This document shows, piece by piece, positions 44,371-55,687 of a DNA stretch of 64,000 bases. Under the pieces are notes generated by a model. The model did not search any database and was not told where the DNA came from. It saw nothing but the letters and a program-made list of their open reading frames with translations. Position 1 is the first letter of the stretch. Every line of letters starts with the position of its first letter. The position numbers and the translations under genes were made by a program. Source of the DNA: Bidens hawaiensis (lineage: Eukaryota > Streptophyta > Magnoliopsida > Asterales > Asteraceae); contig JAIQDT010001107.1 of assembly GCA_021521415.1 (NCBI GenBank), positions 1-64,000 on the forward strand, read 5' to 3'.

Positions 44371-45054
44371 TGTTGGGTGTGTATTTTTATCCTCAGAATT
44401 GAGCTTAACTTAAGGATATTAACTCAAGGGGTTATTCTGAGGAAGGTACGTTGACTAATTCAATTGTCCTATATTATCTAACTGTTTTGCAGATAAGAGC
44501 ACGTGTTAAATATGTTTATGAGAATGTGGATTGCAACGGAATATAACTTGAACTTCGTCAACCGACAAACGTGGAAGCTAACGGCTTGTTGAAGAAATAG
44601 TCTAGGGTTTCCGGATTTTTCGGGATAACAGTTGTAATCTCTTATTATATATTGAGCTGATAATATCATAGGTCACACACACTCTTTCACTACTTAGCTA
44701 CTAGCAATAACTGTAACACTTAGCTTTCGATATTCAATCAGCTCCAACCCTTGTAACCACTTGTTTTCGATATTAATAAACTTGACGGTGATAGTTTTCA
44801 CCGTCCGGGGGTTTTTTGTGCCGGCGATCATAATAATCAAGCGTTAATTCGACCAAAAGTCACGTTCATAATCCTTAACCAAAGCAAATTCGACTAAGGA
44901 TTAAGTTGCAAACTCTTGACCGAAACGAAGACTATTATAATCAAGGGTTTTTTCCCCCGTGATCATATCTTTGTGTCCGATCTATTTACCATTTAGCACC
45001 TAGCCTCACGCACTAATTTAATCAAAAGTTAGTTGTTAATTTTTGACCGAAACA
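44371..45054 (+). mobile_element. solo LTR of the Tat retrotransposon family
   Basis: 684 bp, TGTTGGGTGTG to GACCGAAACA, flanked on both sides by ATGGG (44366-44370 and 45055-45059). It is about 98% identical by eye to the LTR at 57340-58024, and most differences lie in its first ~350 bp. Downstream there is host-type flank, not internal retroelement sequence, so it is a solo LTR. Confidence 0.85.
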
Positions 45055-46539
45055 ATGGGTAAAAAAAATATTTAGTATTCATTTATTGATAGCTTAATCA
45101 ACGATAACTACGTATGGCATAAATAAATTTTATAGTGTGGCAAGTAATACCAACGTTTTATAAATCCACTCTAGCTTGTTTGTATTATGTGAAAAAAGAA
45201 TGTTTGTATTTAAATTTTAGTTATTACGCCTTAAAGTTCTTGATCTATGTAACTATGTAATAGGTAAATAGAATAATAAGAATGTATGTTAGCCTAAAAC
45301 TATTGTTTTTAGTAAAATGATATAGAAATAACTAAGACCAGGCGTAATGAAGAGTGTAGGGAGCGTTTTGATCCAAAATGCCAAGGAACCCCCCCCCCCC
45401 CCCCGCCGGCGTTTTCGGGCTTCAAATAGTTACCCAACGTCGTGTATGCAACGTAGATGAAGAGGAAGGTGGGGCCCAATAAGTAAAATCAAGTGTGGGG
45501 TGGGGGTGTGTTGGGGGGGGGGGGTTTGCCATCTTGGGTTATACCCACTACGCTTTGTCTGATAAGTGCTAAAAATAGTTAGAACCAAACAAGACGGCGA
45601 GTTGGATATACAAGTGGTATGGAAACAACTCAATCAAAACCGCATTTCAATTTTATATGCAACTGTATTCGTTTCCATCTATCTATGCTTCTACTTCATT
45701 TTCACAATACCATTTTCATCATTAATCACAATTCCGTGGTCCATTTCTTACTAATTATAATTATATTAAACCACCATGACCTAGCTCTTGTATACCAAAT
45801 TATAAAATGTTTAAACATATTTTTTCCTTTTTGCAATTTTCAATCACAAAATTAATCAGAAATAGGTACACTATAAAAATTTTAAAAGGAAAGAGTAACA
45901 AAAAATTAATGGTCAAGATCAAATTCTATTGGGTCCTATGGTCAACACGAATTAATATTAGGAGACTAGGTCTCGATAGAAACTAGAGTATGGTGTGATT
46001 ATCTGAAAAAGATAATGAGAGCCTCCATACCAACATGATATTGGCATATATATATATATATACATAAATAGAATGACAATCAACATGCTAAGGGATGGAT
46101 TTTGCATAGGTTGAAGGGCATCTCGCGATACCCTTCAACTTTCTTGTCGAAACAAATTTTTAGTTCAAGTTTTCTTTCTTCGTTTTAGTTGCCGCAAACA
46201 CAATTTTTTTAACCCGTGCAACCTCTTAGCTTATATTTTGGATTCATCACTGAAAACAACTTGAACACAACCATATTATGATTCAATAAAATAGTGACAC
46301 ATATGCAATTGATCGACGACGCCATGGCATCGGTCACACAAGGTTGATGATTCCATAAAAACAGTGATGTATTTACGCCAAACGACTATTTGAATGATGA
46401 TCAGTAAGGTTGTTGTAAGAGTCTAGTTTTATAAAACAAGGATTAAACAAAATACATAATGATCACAAGTGAGTTTAAATGTGATAGCTAATATCTAATT
46501 TGAATTACTTAAACATATTATGTTGAGAAACAATGGTTT
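45055..46539 (+). repeat. duplicated flank, copy 1 (partner 58025-59518)
   Basis: About 1.5 kb, roughly 99% identical by eye to the sequence after the second LTR. It includes a MITE-like stretch (about 45337-45560) with imperfect ends, ACCAGGCGTAATGAAGAG and the complement of AGACAAAGCGTAGTGGG, containing long C and G homopolymers. The match ends at AATGGTTT (46532-46539). Confidence 0.9.
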
Positions 46540-46575
46540 AAACTTTAATCAATTATAATGGTTTAAACTTTAATA
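46540..46575. other. junction filler between duplicated flank and truncated LTR
   Basis: 36 bases that, with the preceding AATGGTTT, contain AATGGTTTAAACTTTAAT twice in tandem before the sequence enters the truncated LTR. A templated duplication of this kind is typical of end-joining repair. Confidence 0.7.
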
Positions 46576-46794
46576 AAGCGTTAATTCGACCAAAAGTTAC
46601 GTTCATAATCCTTAACCGAAGCAAATTCGACTAAGGATTAAGTTGCAAACTCTTGACCGAAACGAAGACTATTATAATCAAGGGTTTTTTCCCTCATGAT
46701 CATATTTTTGTGTCTGATCTATTTACCATTTAGCACCTAGCCTCACGCACTAATTTGATCAAAAGTTAGTTGTTAGTTTTTGACTGAAACAATT

Positions 46795-46812
46795 TGGCGC
46801 CCACCGTGGGGC
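46795..46812 (+). promoter_or_regulatory. primer-binding site
   Basis: TGGCGCCCACCGTGGGGC begins 3 bases after the LTR end (CA at 46790-46791) and fits a tRNA-primed minus-strand start as in many Ty3/gypsy elements. The tRNA was not identified. Confidence 0.75.
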
Positions 46813-46871
46813 AAACGGTGCTTTGATCATTATTCATTCTCAAACGAAACCCTACTCTCAATATACACAAC

Positions 46872-47600
46872 ATGTCTTCACAACCCGAGATTGTTTCATC
46901 TTCTACCGCAGCCTCAGAATCCTCAGCGAAACCTTCCATGCCTCCTCCTCCTTCTGTTGTTGTTATCCCAAAGAAACCTGACAACATTCAGAAGAAAGCT
47001 GCTACTCCAGTATTTTCGGGATCGAGACCATCCCCCCAGGATCCCGTTATGGTATCTAATAATGAACTTTTGTCTATTTATAAGCGATTACAGGAACAGA
47101 TGGATCGCCAGAACAAGACCAACCAGATGCTGGTGAAGGAACTAGAAGATATCAGGAAAGCCAAGAAGCCGGCGGAAGAATTCACACCATTAATCCCGAG
47201 ATCTCTGGATTTCACTCCTCCAGGATCCTCAGGATTGGTGCGTCCTGAGTCAACCACGGCGTACAACCCTGGATCCTCGCTTTTCCAGCACTCAGGGTCC
47301 ACGGGATTGTACTCATCAGGATCCCAAGGATACTTGCATGCATCCATTGCTGGGCCGTTTCAACATGCAGGATCCTCAGGATTGGCGCAGCAGGGAGGAT
47401 CCTCAGGTCCTTATCAACAGGCGTTATCCTCAGGATTGGCACAGCAAGGAGGATCCTCAGGTCCTTATCAACAGGTGGTATCCTCAGGATTTCCACAGCG
47501 GGCAGGATTCTCAGGAGTACCTCCATCAGAATTCTTCAATCCTCAGCAGCCATATGCTCAGCAGGGTCCTCCGAGGTGCACCAGGGAGACTTCATCCTGA
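46872..47600 (+). pseudogene. retrotransposon gag N-terminal region, Gly/Ser/Gln-rich repeats
   Basis: Starts at the first ATG after the primer-binding site. Residues about 60-110 form a charged helical stretch (RLQEQMDRQNKTNQMLVKEL). Residues about 130-230 consist of repeated units such as GSSGLAQQ and GSSGPYQQ, a low-complexity linker that expanded by tandem duplication at the DNA level (GGATCCTCAGG). The frame is lost near 47600 and the capsid part resumes in another frame at 47804, so gag is broken. Confidence 0.8.
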
Positions 47601-47803
47601 TGCAGGCTAACACCTCGAACACTCCATTTGTCACTCCAGGAAATACTATGTTCGGGAATGCCAGCTACAACACCCAAACCGTTCCTCAGAATATCAATCA
47701 GGGTAACACTTTCAATACAATTCCTTTTAATGCTAATCAGGGATTTTTGCAGGATGAAGGCATAAGTTAAAGTTTAGCCCGAGAGTTACAGAAACTCAAG
47801 GAC

Positions 47804-48403
47804 ATGATATCAAACGTCCCTGGCGTAATCCGTCCCATAGCTGAAGTTCCTACTGATAGCCACAAGATATCCCGGTTTGTGCCATTGATTAGCGACGTGC
47901 AGATCCCAAAACAGTTTCAAACCCCAAATATGGAACTGTATGATGGCTCGACAGATCCTGAGGAACACGTCGCACAATACAGAGAACGTATGGAGATCAA
48001 TCCAATCCCTATGGAAATCAAGGAAGCATGTCTTTGCAAAGGGTTTGGGTCTACCTTAACCGGAGCAGCCATGAAATGGCTACTGAGTATTCCCCCTAAC
48101 ACTATCAATTCTTTTTCTCATTTAGTTAACATGTTTAATAACCAATTTTCTTGCAGTAGAACTTTTGAGAAAATGACAGGTGATCTTTATAGGGTTACCC
48201 AGAATCCTGGGGAATCCTTGAGAGATTTTATTACCAGGTTTAGTAAGGAGTCGCTGGAAATCCCGAATCTTAACCCAGCTTCAGCAGTGGAAGCTCTCAA
48301 GTTGGGGTTAGAGAAGGGCTCCTCTTTCTATGATGATCTCATTATGACTTCATGCAGGTTATTAGATGAATCAAGAAGCAGAGCTCTGAGGTTATCAGGC
48401 TAG
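47804..48403 (+). pseudogene. retrotransposon gag capsid-like domain
   Basis: The retrotransposon gag domain (Retrotrans_gag type) is visible as PNMELYDGSTDPEEHVAQYR, GAAMKWLLSIP, then FEKMTGDLYRVTQNPGESLR and FITRFSKESLEIPNL. It forms the virus-like particle core. The frame ends at a TAG near 48401 after LRLSG. Gag-like sequence continues in a different frame, so a one-base shift separates it from the nucleocapsid-protease part. Confidence 0.85.
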
Positions 48404-48519
48404 AATACGATAAGAAAAATTCTAAGGTCGATATCCCGAAGTATGATCAGAAGAACAGGAAATTCGAATCCCCGGGAAAGTCTTTTCGAGCAAAGCCTTA
48501 CCACAAGCCGGATAACCCC

Positions 48520-49490
48520 ATGATTAATGCAGTAGATGAAGAAGATGACGAAGAATATCCTAAAATCTCTGAATATTGTTTTTCTGTTGATATTGGTGGA
48601 TTAATGTGTGCCATGCAGGATTTAGGTGAAAAAGCCAGGTGGCCAAGGAAGATGGAGAAACCAGGAGCATGGAAAGACAAATCAAAATGGTGTGCCTTCC
48701 ACGAAGACTTTGGGCACTTGACTGATGATTGCATTGCACTCAGAAGGGAGATCAGCTATCTTCTCAGCAAGGGCCACCTGAAAGAACTACTTGGCAAGAA
48801 GAAGGGAAGAGAGCGAGATCCCGAGAAAATTCCTGAAAAGCCAACTCCTCCACCAATGGATGCAAGAACAATCGTGTTTATATCCGGAGGATCCGACATC
48901 TGTGGAACCTCTTATTCTGCTGCAAAGAGAAATGCTAACCAAAGAAAATTAGAAGTGGCTGACAGGCCAACAAAGACATCTATTCTCACTCAAGAGAGGA
49001 TTGTATCCTTCGATGAAAGTGATAGAGCCGATGTTCAGGATCCTCATCATGATAGTTTGGTAATAACTTTATATGTGGCTAACCATTATGTACGCAGGAT
49101 CCTCATAGATGGCGGAAGCTCTGTCAACATTATTCAATTAGACGTGCTGAAAAAGATGAATATTCCTGAGGATGAGATCGTCCCTAGTTCCTTAGTATTG
49201 GTTGGATTCAGTGGAGAAACTAAAAACACTATTGGGGAGATTAAGCTCCCAATATATGTCGAAGGGTAAATAAAATGCAAAATTTTTGTGTTATTGACTG
49301 TTTATCTTGTTGCAATATTATATTAGGCAGGCCCTGGATACATGTTATGAAAGCAGTTCCCTCCACTTATCATCAATGTGTAAAACTCCCAAGTCCGTGG
49401 GGAGTTATCAAAATCATGAGTGACCAACAAGACGCCAAGAATTGCTACACCTCTTCCATGAAGTGTACTGCCAAACCCCAGCAGGCGTAG
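48520..49490 (+). pseudogene. retrotransposon gag tail and aspartic protease region
   Basis: A zinc-knuckle-like CAFHEDFGHLTDDC lies near residue 58. The protease has the Tat-type active-site context RRILIDGGSSVNIIQLDVL (Asp-Gly-Gly in place of Asp-Ser/Thr-Gly), near residue 195. The frame breaks at 49267 (TAA) and resumes from 49275 with the flap-proximal NIILGRPWIHVMKAVPSTYH. It would process the Gag-Pol polyprotein. Now non-functional. Confidence 0.8.
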
Positions 49491-49517
49491 CAATTACAGA
49501 AGCCAGCACGAGGCGTA

Positions 49518-50617
49518 ATGGAGGCCAGGGAAAATGAAATTAAAGAAGTACCTCTTTATCCTGAGGATCCTGAAGCCAAAGTGCTGATAGGAACTAGAAT
49601 TCCTGAGGATATTGAGTCAAAATTGCTCGATTTCCTCAAGTCAAGGCTATCAACATTTGCATGGAAACATGAAGATATGACAGGTATTTCCAAAGATATT
49701 ATAACACATAAACTTGTAATTGATAACTCTTTCAGGCCAATCCATCAAAAGAGAAGAAAATTTGCACCTGAAAGAAACATAATCATTCAAGAGGAAGTAG
49801 AAAGACTCTTGAAGAAAAAAATGATTAGGGAAGTTCAATATCCCCGATGGTTAGCAAATGTGGTGGTTGTACAGAAAAAGAATGGCAAATGGAGAGTTTG
49901 CGTAGATTTCACAGACTTGAATAAGGCTTGTCCTAAAGATCCATTCCCTCTACCACACATTGATTCAATGGTGGATGTTACAGCTGGTCATGAGATGCTG
50001 ACATTTATGGACGCATCCTCAGGATTTCAGTAAATCCAAATGGAGCCCTCAGATCAAGAAGATACGGCCTTCATGACTCCACGGGTATTTATTGTTATAT
50101 TGCTATGCCCGTTGGACTTAGAAATGCAGGTGCAACCTATCAGAGGTTAGTTAACATGATGTTCAAAGAGCAACTGGGGGACACAATGGAGGTCTATATT
50201 GATGATATGGTGGTGAAGTCCAAGAAAGCTGAAGATCACCTTCAAGATCTCAAGACAGCATTTAATATCCTCGACAAATACAACATGAAGCTGAATCCTT
50301 CGAAATGCCATTTCGGGGTGAAGGATGGCAAATTCTTGGGATACATGGTCACCAAAAGAGGGATAGAGGCGAGTCCGGAACAGATACAAGCTATCCTGAA
50401 TCTAAAATCCCCAGAATCAGTTAAGGATGTTCAAAGGCTGACCGGCAGGATAACGGCACTCAACAGATTCATATCCAAATCCTCAGAAAAGTGCAAAGAA
50501 TTTTATGATATCCTGAAGAAAAACAAAAAGTTCGAGTGGACCAGTACGCATGAGGAAGCTTTAGCATCCTTAAAAGCTTATCTTTCTTCTGCTCCTCTAC
50601 TGGTAAAACCCAAGTAA
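49518..50617 (+). pseudogene. reverse transcriptase domain, interrupted
   Basis: The first part carries FAPERNIIIQEEVERLLKKK, KKNGKWRVCVDFTDLNKACP and LTFMDASSGFQ, then a TAA at 50031-50033. A frameshift follows before 50105, where MPVGLRNAGATYQRLVN, the catalytic YIDDMVVKS near 50193, and NPSKCHFGVKDGKFLGYMV continue. These are the expected Ty3/gypsy RT motifs in order. At least two lesions inactivate it. Confidence 0.9.
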
Positions 50618-51357
50618 GGTGAATCTCTATCTCTATATCTTGCTGTATCAAATAATGCTATAAGTGCAGTTTTGGCTAAGGATCTCGAAGGTCAGCAACA
50701 CCCCATATATTATGTAAGTAAAAGTCTTTTGGATGCTGAAACCAGGTATTCTTATCTTGAGAAATTAATTTAGTTCTTATTATGGCATCTACTAAACTTA
50801 GACATTATTTTAAAACTCACCCTATATGTGTTAAAACTAACTATCCTATTAAGTCTGTTTTGAGAAAACCAGAAATGTCAGGTAGAATGGAAAAATGGGC
50901 GGTAAAGCTAAGTGCATATGATATAACATATGAACCTAAGACTGCTATCAAATCCCAGGCATTAGCGGATTTTGTGGCTGATTTCACCAGTGAGCTTAAA
51001 GAAAAGGCAGACTTGGAAGTCCAACAACTTGAAGAAACAAAAGATAAGTGGACTCTATACACTGATGGTGCTTCAAATGTTAGAGGAACAGGTCTCAGGA
51101 TTCTGCTGAAATCGCCACAGGAGGACATTATACCTCAATCCATATCCTGCGGATTTCAAGCCACAAATAATGAGGCAGAATATGAAGCTTTGATAGCAGG
51201 ATTACAACTAGCAATTGACATGAAAATCAGGTTTATTCAAGTACATGTTGATTCGTTATTATTAACTAATCATTTTAATGGTTCATATAGAGGAGAAAGA
51301 CTAATGAAATATATAGAGCTAGTAAAAAAAACTAGCAAAGTGTTTCGAAATATTTGA
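50618..51357 (+). pseudogene. connection and dual RNase H region
   Basis: A degenerate first RNase H stretch (ISAVLAKDLEGQQHPIYYVS) is broken by stops before 50782. The second is a complete-looking RNase HI-type domain with acidic residues in YTDGASNVRGTG, NNEAEYEALIAGLQLA and VHVDSLLL, typical of the extra RNase H acquired by Tat elements. It ends at a stop near 51355. Confidence 0.8.
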
Positions 51358-51518
51358 TATTTCGCAGGTACCTAGGGAAGAGAATGTTGTAGCAGACGCT
51401 CGCATATTTAGCCTCATCCTTCAGGATACCAGAAGGTGTCAAGATCCCTATCGTACACATCCTGAGCCCAACAATAGAAGAGCAAGGTGTCAATGAAATA
51501 TCAAAAGATAACAAAGAT

Positions 51519-52787
51519 GTGGGAGTCAAGAATCCTGAAGATAATGAAGATTCTTGGGTTATCCCAATCAGGAAATATATTCAGGATGGAGTTATCCCCA
51601 AGGGTGAAAACCCAAGAGCTTTTCGCACAAAGGTAATCCCATATACTATAATGAATGATATATTATACAGAAAATCTCTTGCAGGACCATATCTTAGGTG
51701 CTTGGAGAAGGCAGAAGCTCAAGAAGTTCTTTAAGATATCCATGATGGAGATTGTGGGAACCACACTGGGGGAAGAGCTCTATTCTCCAAAATCCTGAGG
51801 ACGGGATATTTCTGGCCAACGATGAAGAGGGATGCTATAAATTATTCTCAGAAATGTGATGCATGCCAAAGACATAGCAACATTTTGCACCAGCCAGCAG
51901 AACCATTATATCCTATTATATCCCCTTGGCCTTTCATGAAATGGGGGATGGATATCGTGGGGAAATTACCAAGAGCTCCAGGAGGAAAAGTCTTTATGTT
52001 AGCTATGACAGATTATTTCTCGAAGTGGATCGAAGCGGAAGCCTTTGTTCAAGTCAGAGAGAAAGAAGTTATCTCATTCATCAAGCGCAATATCCTGACC
52101 AGATTTGGGATTCCGGCAGAAATAGTATGTGACAATGGCTCGCAATTCATCGGCAAAAGAACAACTAACTTCTGTACCAGTTGGGGAATCAAGATGATCA
52201 CATCAACACCTATCCACCCTCAGGCTAATGGACAGGCCGAATCAAGCAACAAAATCATTATCAATAACCTGAAGAAAAAGTTAGGGTCTAAGAAAGGAAA
52301 GTGGGCCGAGGAACTACCTTTTGTTCTTTGGGCAGATAGAACCACTTCAAAGAATGCTACTGGTCAGACTCCTTTCTCATTAGTGTTTGGAGCTGAAGCA
52401 GTTATCCCCACAGAGATGGTTATCCCGACGGCCAGAGTCACTCATCAAAATCCTGAAGATAACACTCGTAGCCTACTTGAAGATTTAGAGGCAGTGAAAG
52501 AACTCCGGGATTTGGCAAAGATCAGAATGGCTTCTTATCAACAGAAGATAGCAAAGTCCTATAACAAGAATATCAGAGTTCGAAGGTTTCAAGAAGGGGA
52601 TTTGGTTCTACGAAAAGCTTTTCAAAATACTACCAATCCTACAGATGGGAAGCTCGCACCAAAGTGGGAAGGTCCTTACCTGATCGATTCGGAAGCAGGA
52701 AAGGGGGCATACAAGTTGTCTACTTTGGATGGTGACTTACTACCAAGGGTTTGGAATGCTATACATCTCAAAAAATATTTCATGTAA
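51519..52787 (+). pseudogene. retroviral-type integrase with one in-frame stop
   Basis: The N-terminal zinc finger (HDGDCGNHTGG and CDACQRH, HHCC type) follows an in-frame TAA at 51732-51734. The DDE core has [25 protein letters not shown] and PQANGQAESSNK. The C-terminus has the GPY-like KWEGPYLIDSE and no chromodomain. The rest of the frame to 52787 is open (321 codons). It would insert the cDNA, but the stop separates finger and core. Confidence 0.9.
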
Positions 52788-52789
52788 GA

Positions 52790-53520
52790 TTTCTGTCCCG
52801 AGGATAACTGTTATACTAAACAGTCAAGGTATGTACTCCGACCTATACTTTTATTCGTTTTTTAATATTATTATTTTTTTTCAAACATGGTATTGACTTA
52901 AGCATCTGAGGGGTTTTAGCAAGGCTAACACCCACCCCTCACTTAGAGTTGACTGTTTTATAGATATGAGGGATTCTCATATGGAATAAAGTTTCTAAGG
53001 GCCCTGTCGCCAGCTTATTCCTAAGGTATGAGAGGTTTTCACCTCTTCTAAGGTTTAAAGGGATTTTCATCTCTTCTTACGATCGCCTGTAGCGCACGTT
53101 TATTCGGCCATATTTAGACGGGGCCAGCACATGAAATATAGTGACTTGTTACCTCATTACCTCGGCTATTGGTTTGGATCTTGAGGTTTAAGGGATATTC
53201 ATCTCTTCTTAAGACGCCTGTAGCGCACGATTTATTCGGCATTAGTTTGAGATGCGGGGCCAGCACATGAAATATAGTGACTTGTTACCTCGTTATCCTC
53301 GACTATTGGTTTGAATCACAAGTTTATGGTAGACGTACATAATCTAAGGTTAAAGAGATTTACATCTCTTCTAAAGGGCCTTGTCGCCAGTTCTTACTTA
53401 AGGTTTAAGAGATTTACATCTCTTCTGAAGGGCCTTGTCGCCAGTTTATTTAGGCCTTGTCGCCAGATTATTTAGGCCTTGTCGCCAGAATTTCTAAAAA
53501 TATTTTTCAGGATAATGCTC
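52790..53520 (+). repeat. tandem repeats downstream of integrase
   Basis: Two ~135-bp units (about 53047-53180 and 53186-53320) share ATCTCTTCTTA, CGCCTGTAGCGCACG and GGGGCCAGCACATGAAATAT, then GTGACTTGTTACCTC. They are followed by four or more copies of GGCCTTGTCGCCAG, at about 53378-53490. Such arrays are common in the long 3' untranslated region of Tat elements. Confidence 0.75.
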
Positions 53521-54040
53521 ATGTCGCAATTCTATTACTAAATCCTCAAGATTTGAAGAATATTCTTAACAGATATCTTATTGCAAGGATAAGACGGTCT
53601 GGACAATCTCTAGATTAATTGATACACGATTCGGGTATGATTTACTATTTGCAAAAATTTTATCTTTCATATTATTTAAAGTTTATGACTTAATATTGGT
53701 TTGCTGATAAAACTTAAACTATTACCAAGAGATTTTTCATGAAACTTAGATTTTTCTAAAAACAGAAAAAGTAAAAAGCATCTGATATAAGTCATAAAAA
53801 GTTATACTAATATTATAATGCAGAAAAAGATAGTCCGGGTTTCACTCAAAACGGAGCCCATCCACCCGAACTATCAATATTGTTCTAAGTGCAGAAAGTA
53901 AAAGGCGGTTTGGGTTTCGTCCTGAACCAGGATCCCTCCACCCAAACCTTTATCCTAAGCATACGATATTATCCTTAACCATAAAAGAAATTGTTCAAAA
54001 CAAACATTCAAAATACATGAAAACAACCTGGCGACCAGGT
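53521..54040. other. Tat element 3' non-coding region
   Basis: Non-coding part of the retrotransposon. A pair of related sentences around 53830-53960 (GTCCGGGTTTCACTC and GGTTTGGGTTTCGTC) suggests an old duplication. Confidence 0.5.
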
Positions 54041-55680
54041 TCAACCCTTTTCACCCTCAGCATCATCACCTTCTTTCTTCTCCAGATCCGTAGTCTCCCC
54101 AGCCTTAGTCTCCTTCACATTCTCACTAGCTTCAGCGTCCTTGATAACCTCAGAGGTCCCAGCCATCTCATCCTCTTCAATCTTCTCTCCCCTTAGCACC
54201 TTAATCTTTTTCTTCCAAGCTCCAGAATTCCAAGACTCCATCACATGACCCTTCGCCTGTACTTCCTCGGACATCTTGATCATCGACTCCAGAATGCTAG
54301 CAGCTGCACACTTCTTGGTATCTTCAAGAAACTCGTTTTTCTCTGACTCAAATGAGGCTTTGAGATCCGAAATCTCTTTGTCCTTCTGTCTGAGCAGTAA
54401 GTCCTTGATGCTAACAGCTTTTAGGAGATCGGAGAGCTTGGCTTAGGCCTCTTTCTTGGACGATTCGGCATCTTGGGATATCCGACGGTAACTTTCGGCT
54501 TTCTGTTATCCCCAAATTAATATTAGTTTTTCTGCAGGTTGTTATTTTCAGGATAAGCAAAAAGTACTTACTGTCCCAAGAAAGTTAGTAAGAGCTTGAA
54601 GCTTCTCTGCAGCATCTGAGATGGTCATATCAGCGAAGGGCTCGGTTTCAGCCGAAGTGGTGGCTTTCCTCTTCTTTTGTGCAGCACTTTTTTGGCGAGT
54701 AGTTGGAATTCTCACCGACGGAGAAAGTGTCTTGGAATGCTCTTGCTTCACTACAGGCTTGTCCTCAATAAGATCGTCCAAATCAACTAAGCAAAAAGAC
54801 TTTGGCTTCGACATCCCTACACAAAGATTTATCTGATTATTTTAAAGATACCAAAATCCTTAGAAAACCTAAAATCCCTAAAATACTTACCAGAAGTCAT
54901 ACTCTCAGCAGGTTTCTCAGCAATCACACTCGTTTCTCATGTTTCTTCTTCTAACCAAAACTCCCTTTCCTCTGCTGGAATATTGAACAATGCTTTAAGC
55001 CTCTTCTTCGTGTCCTTCCTAAGCTTTATCAGATCCTCAAATACCACTGTCAAAACACAAACCATGTTAGGATAAATCGTTTACAAAAGAAATTTTATCC
55101 TACAGATTTCCTACCCTTATGAACCCATTTGGTGGGCAGGTTCATCCCATCAGGAATAGAATCCCGGCGAACGAAAATAAAGTATTTTTTCCAATAGGGG
55201 TCGCTATTGGACACTTTGGGAATCATATAAACACGGCTGGACTTGGATTGAAGACAATAGCGAAAGGATCCGTGGGTTCGAAGATTATAAGTCGCGACAA
55301 TCTCAGGTACACCTATGGATAACCCATGGGTTTTGTTTAGACGATCTACTGTTGCCAAAACCCTCCACACCATTGGCATGACTTGTGAATACGAGAAGCC
55401 GGTTACATCGAAGAACTCTTGGATAAGTGGGGGAAACGGATACGAAAGGCCAATCGAAAAGGGGTAATAGAAAAAGCAAACCCAAGTTTTTGAAGAAAAA
55501 TCAGCCTTGACTCAAGAGTCGTAAGGTCTGATGACGGCGTCAACGGGTAACACACCTAAATCTTTTAGAGACCTAATGTCAAGATCTTTAAAAGGCATTG
55601 ATCTTCGTCGGTGGCCGGAATTAGGGCTTGATCAACGAAAACTTCCGAGGTTTTGAAAGGAAAAGGTTTGAGCGCTCGAG
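54041..55680 (-). pseudogene. antisense ORF of the Tat retrotransposon (gypsy-type 'transposase' domain), broken
   Basis: On the strand opposite to gag-pol, the first exon-like region (55680-55112) encodes a domain like the 'putative gypsy type transposon' family (PF04195-like): MPMVWRVLATVDRLNKTHGL, ATYNLRTHGSFRYCLQ and YWKKYFIFVRR. An in-frame TGA near 55520 interrupts it. A donor-like GTAG near 55111 and further exon-like pieces follow: LVDLDDLIEDKPVVKQEH (54814-54548), then an acidic C-terminus rich in Glu/Lys (54283-54041). Antisense ORFs between integrase and the 3' LTR are known from Tat-group plant elements; their role is unresolved. The solo LTR at 55688 sits at its 5' end. Confidence 0.7.
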
Positions 55681-55687
55681 GGGTTCT

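Noticed and set aside
45430..45855. Small frames in the duplicated flank (also at 58399-58833)
   Set aside because: Present in both copies only because the DNA is duplicated; they cross homopolymer tracts that change length between the copies.
47078..47526. Minus-strand frames opposite gag
   Set aside because: Produced by the repetitive GGATCCTCAGG units of the gag gene; unrelated to the true antisense ORF at 54-55.7 kb.
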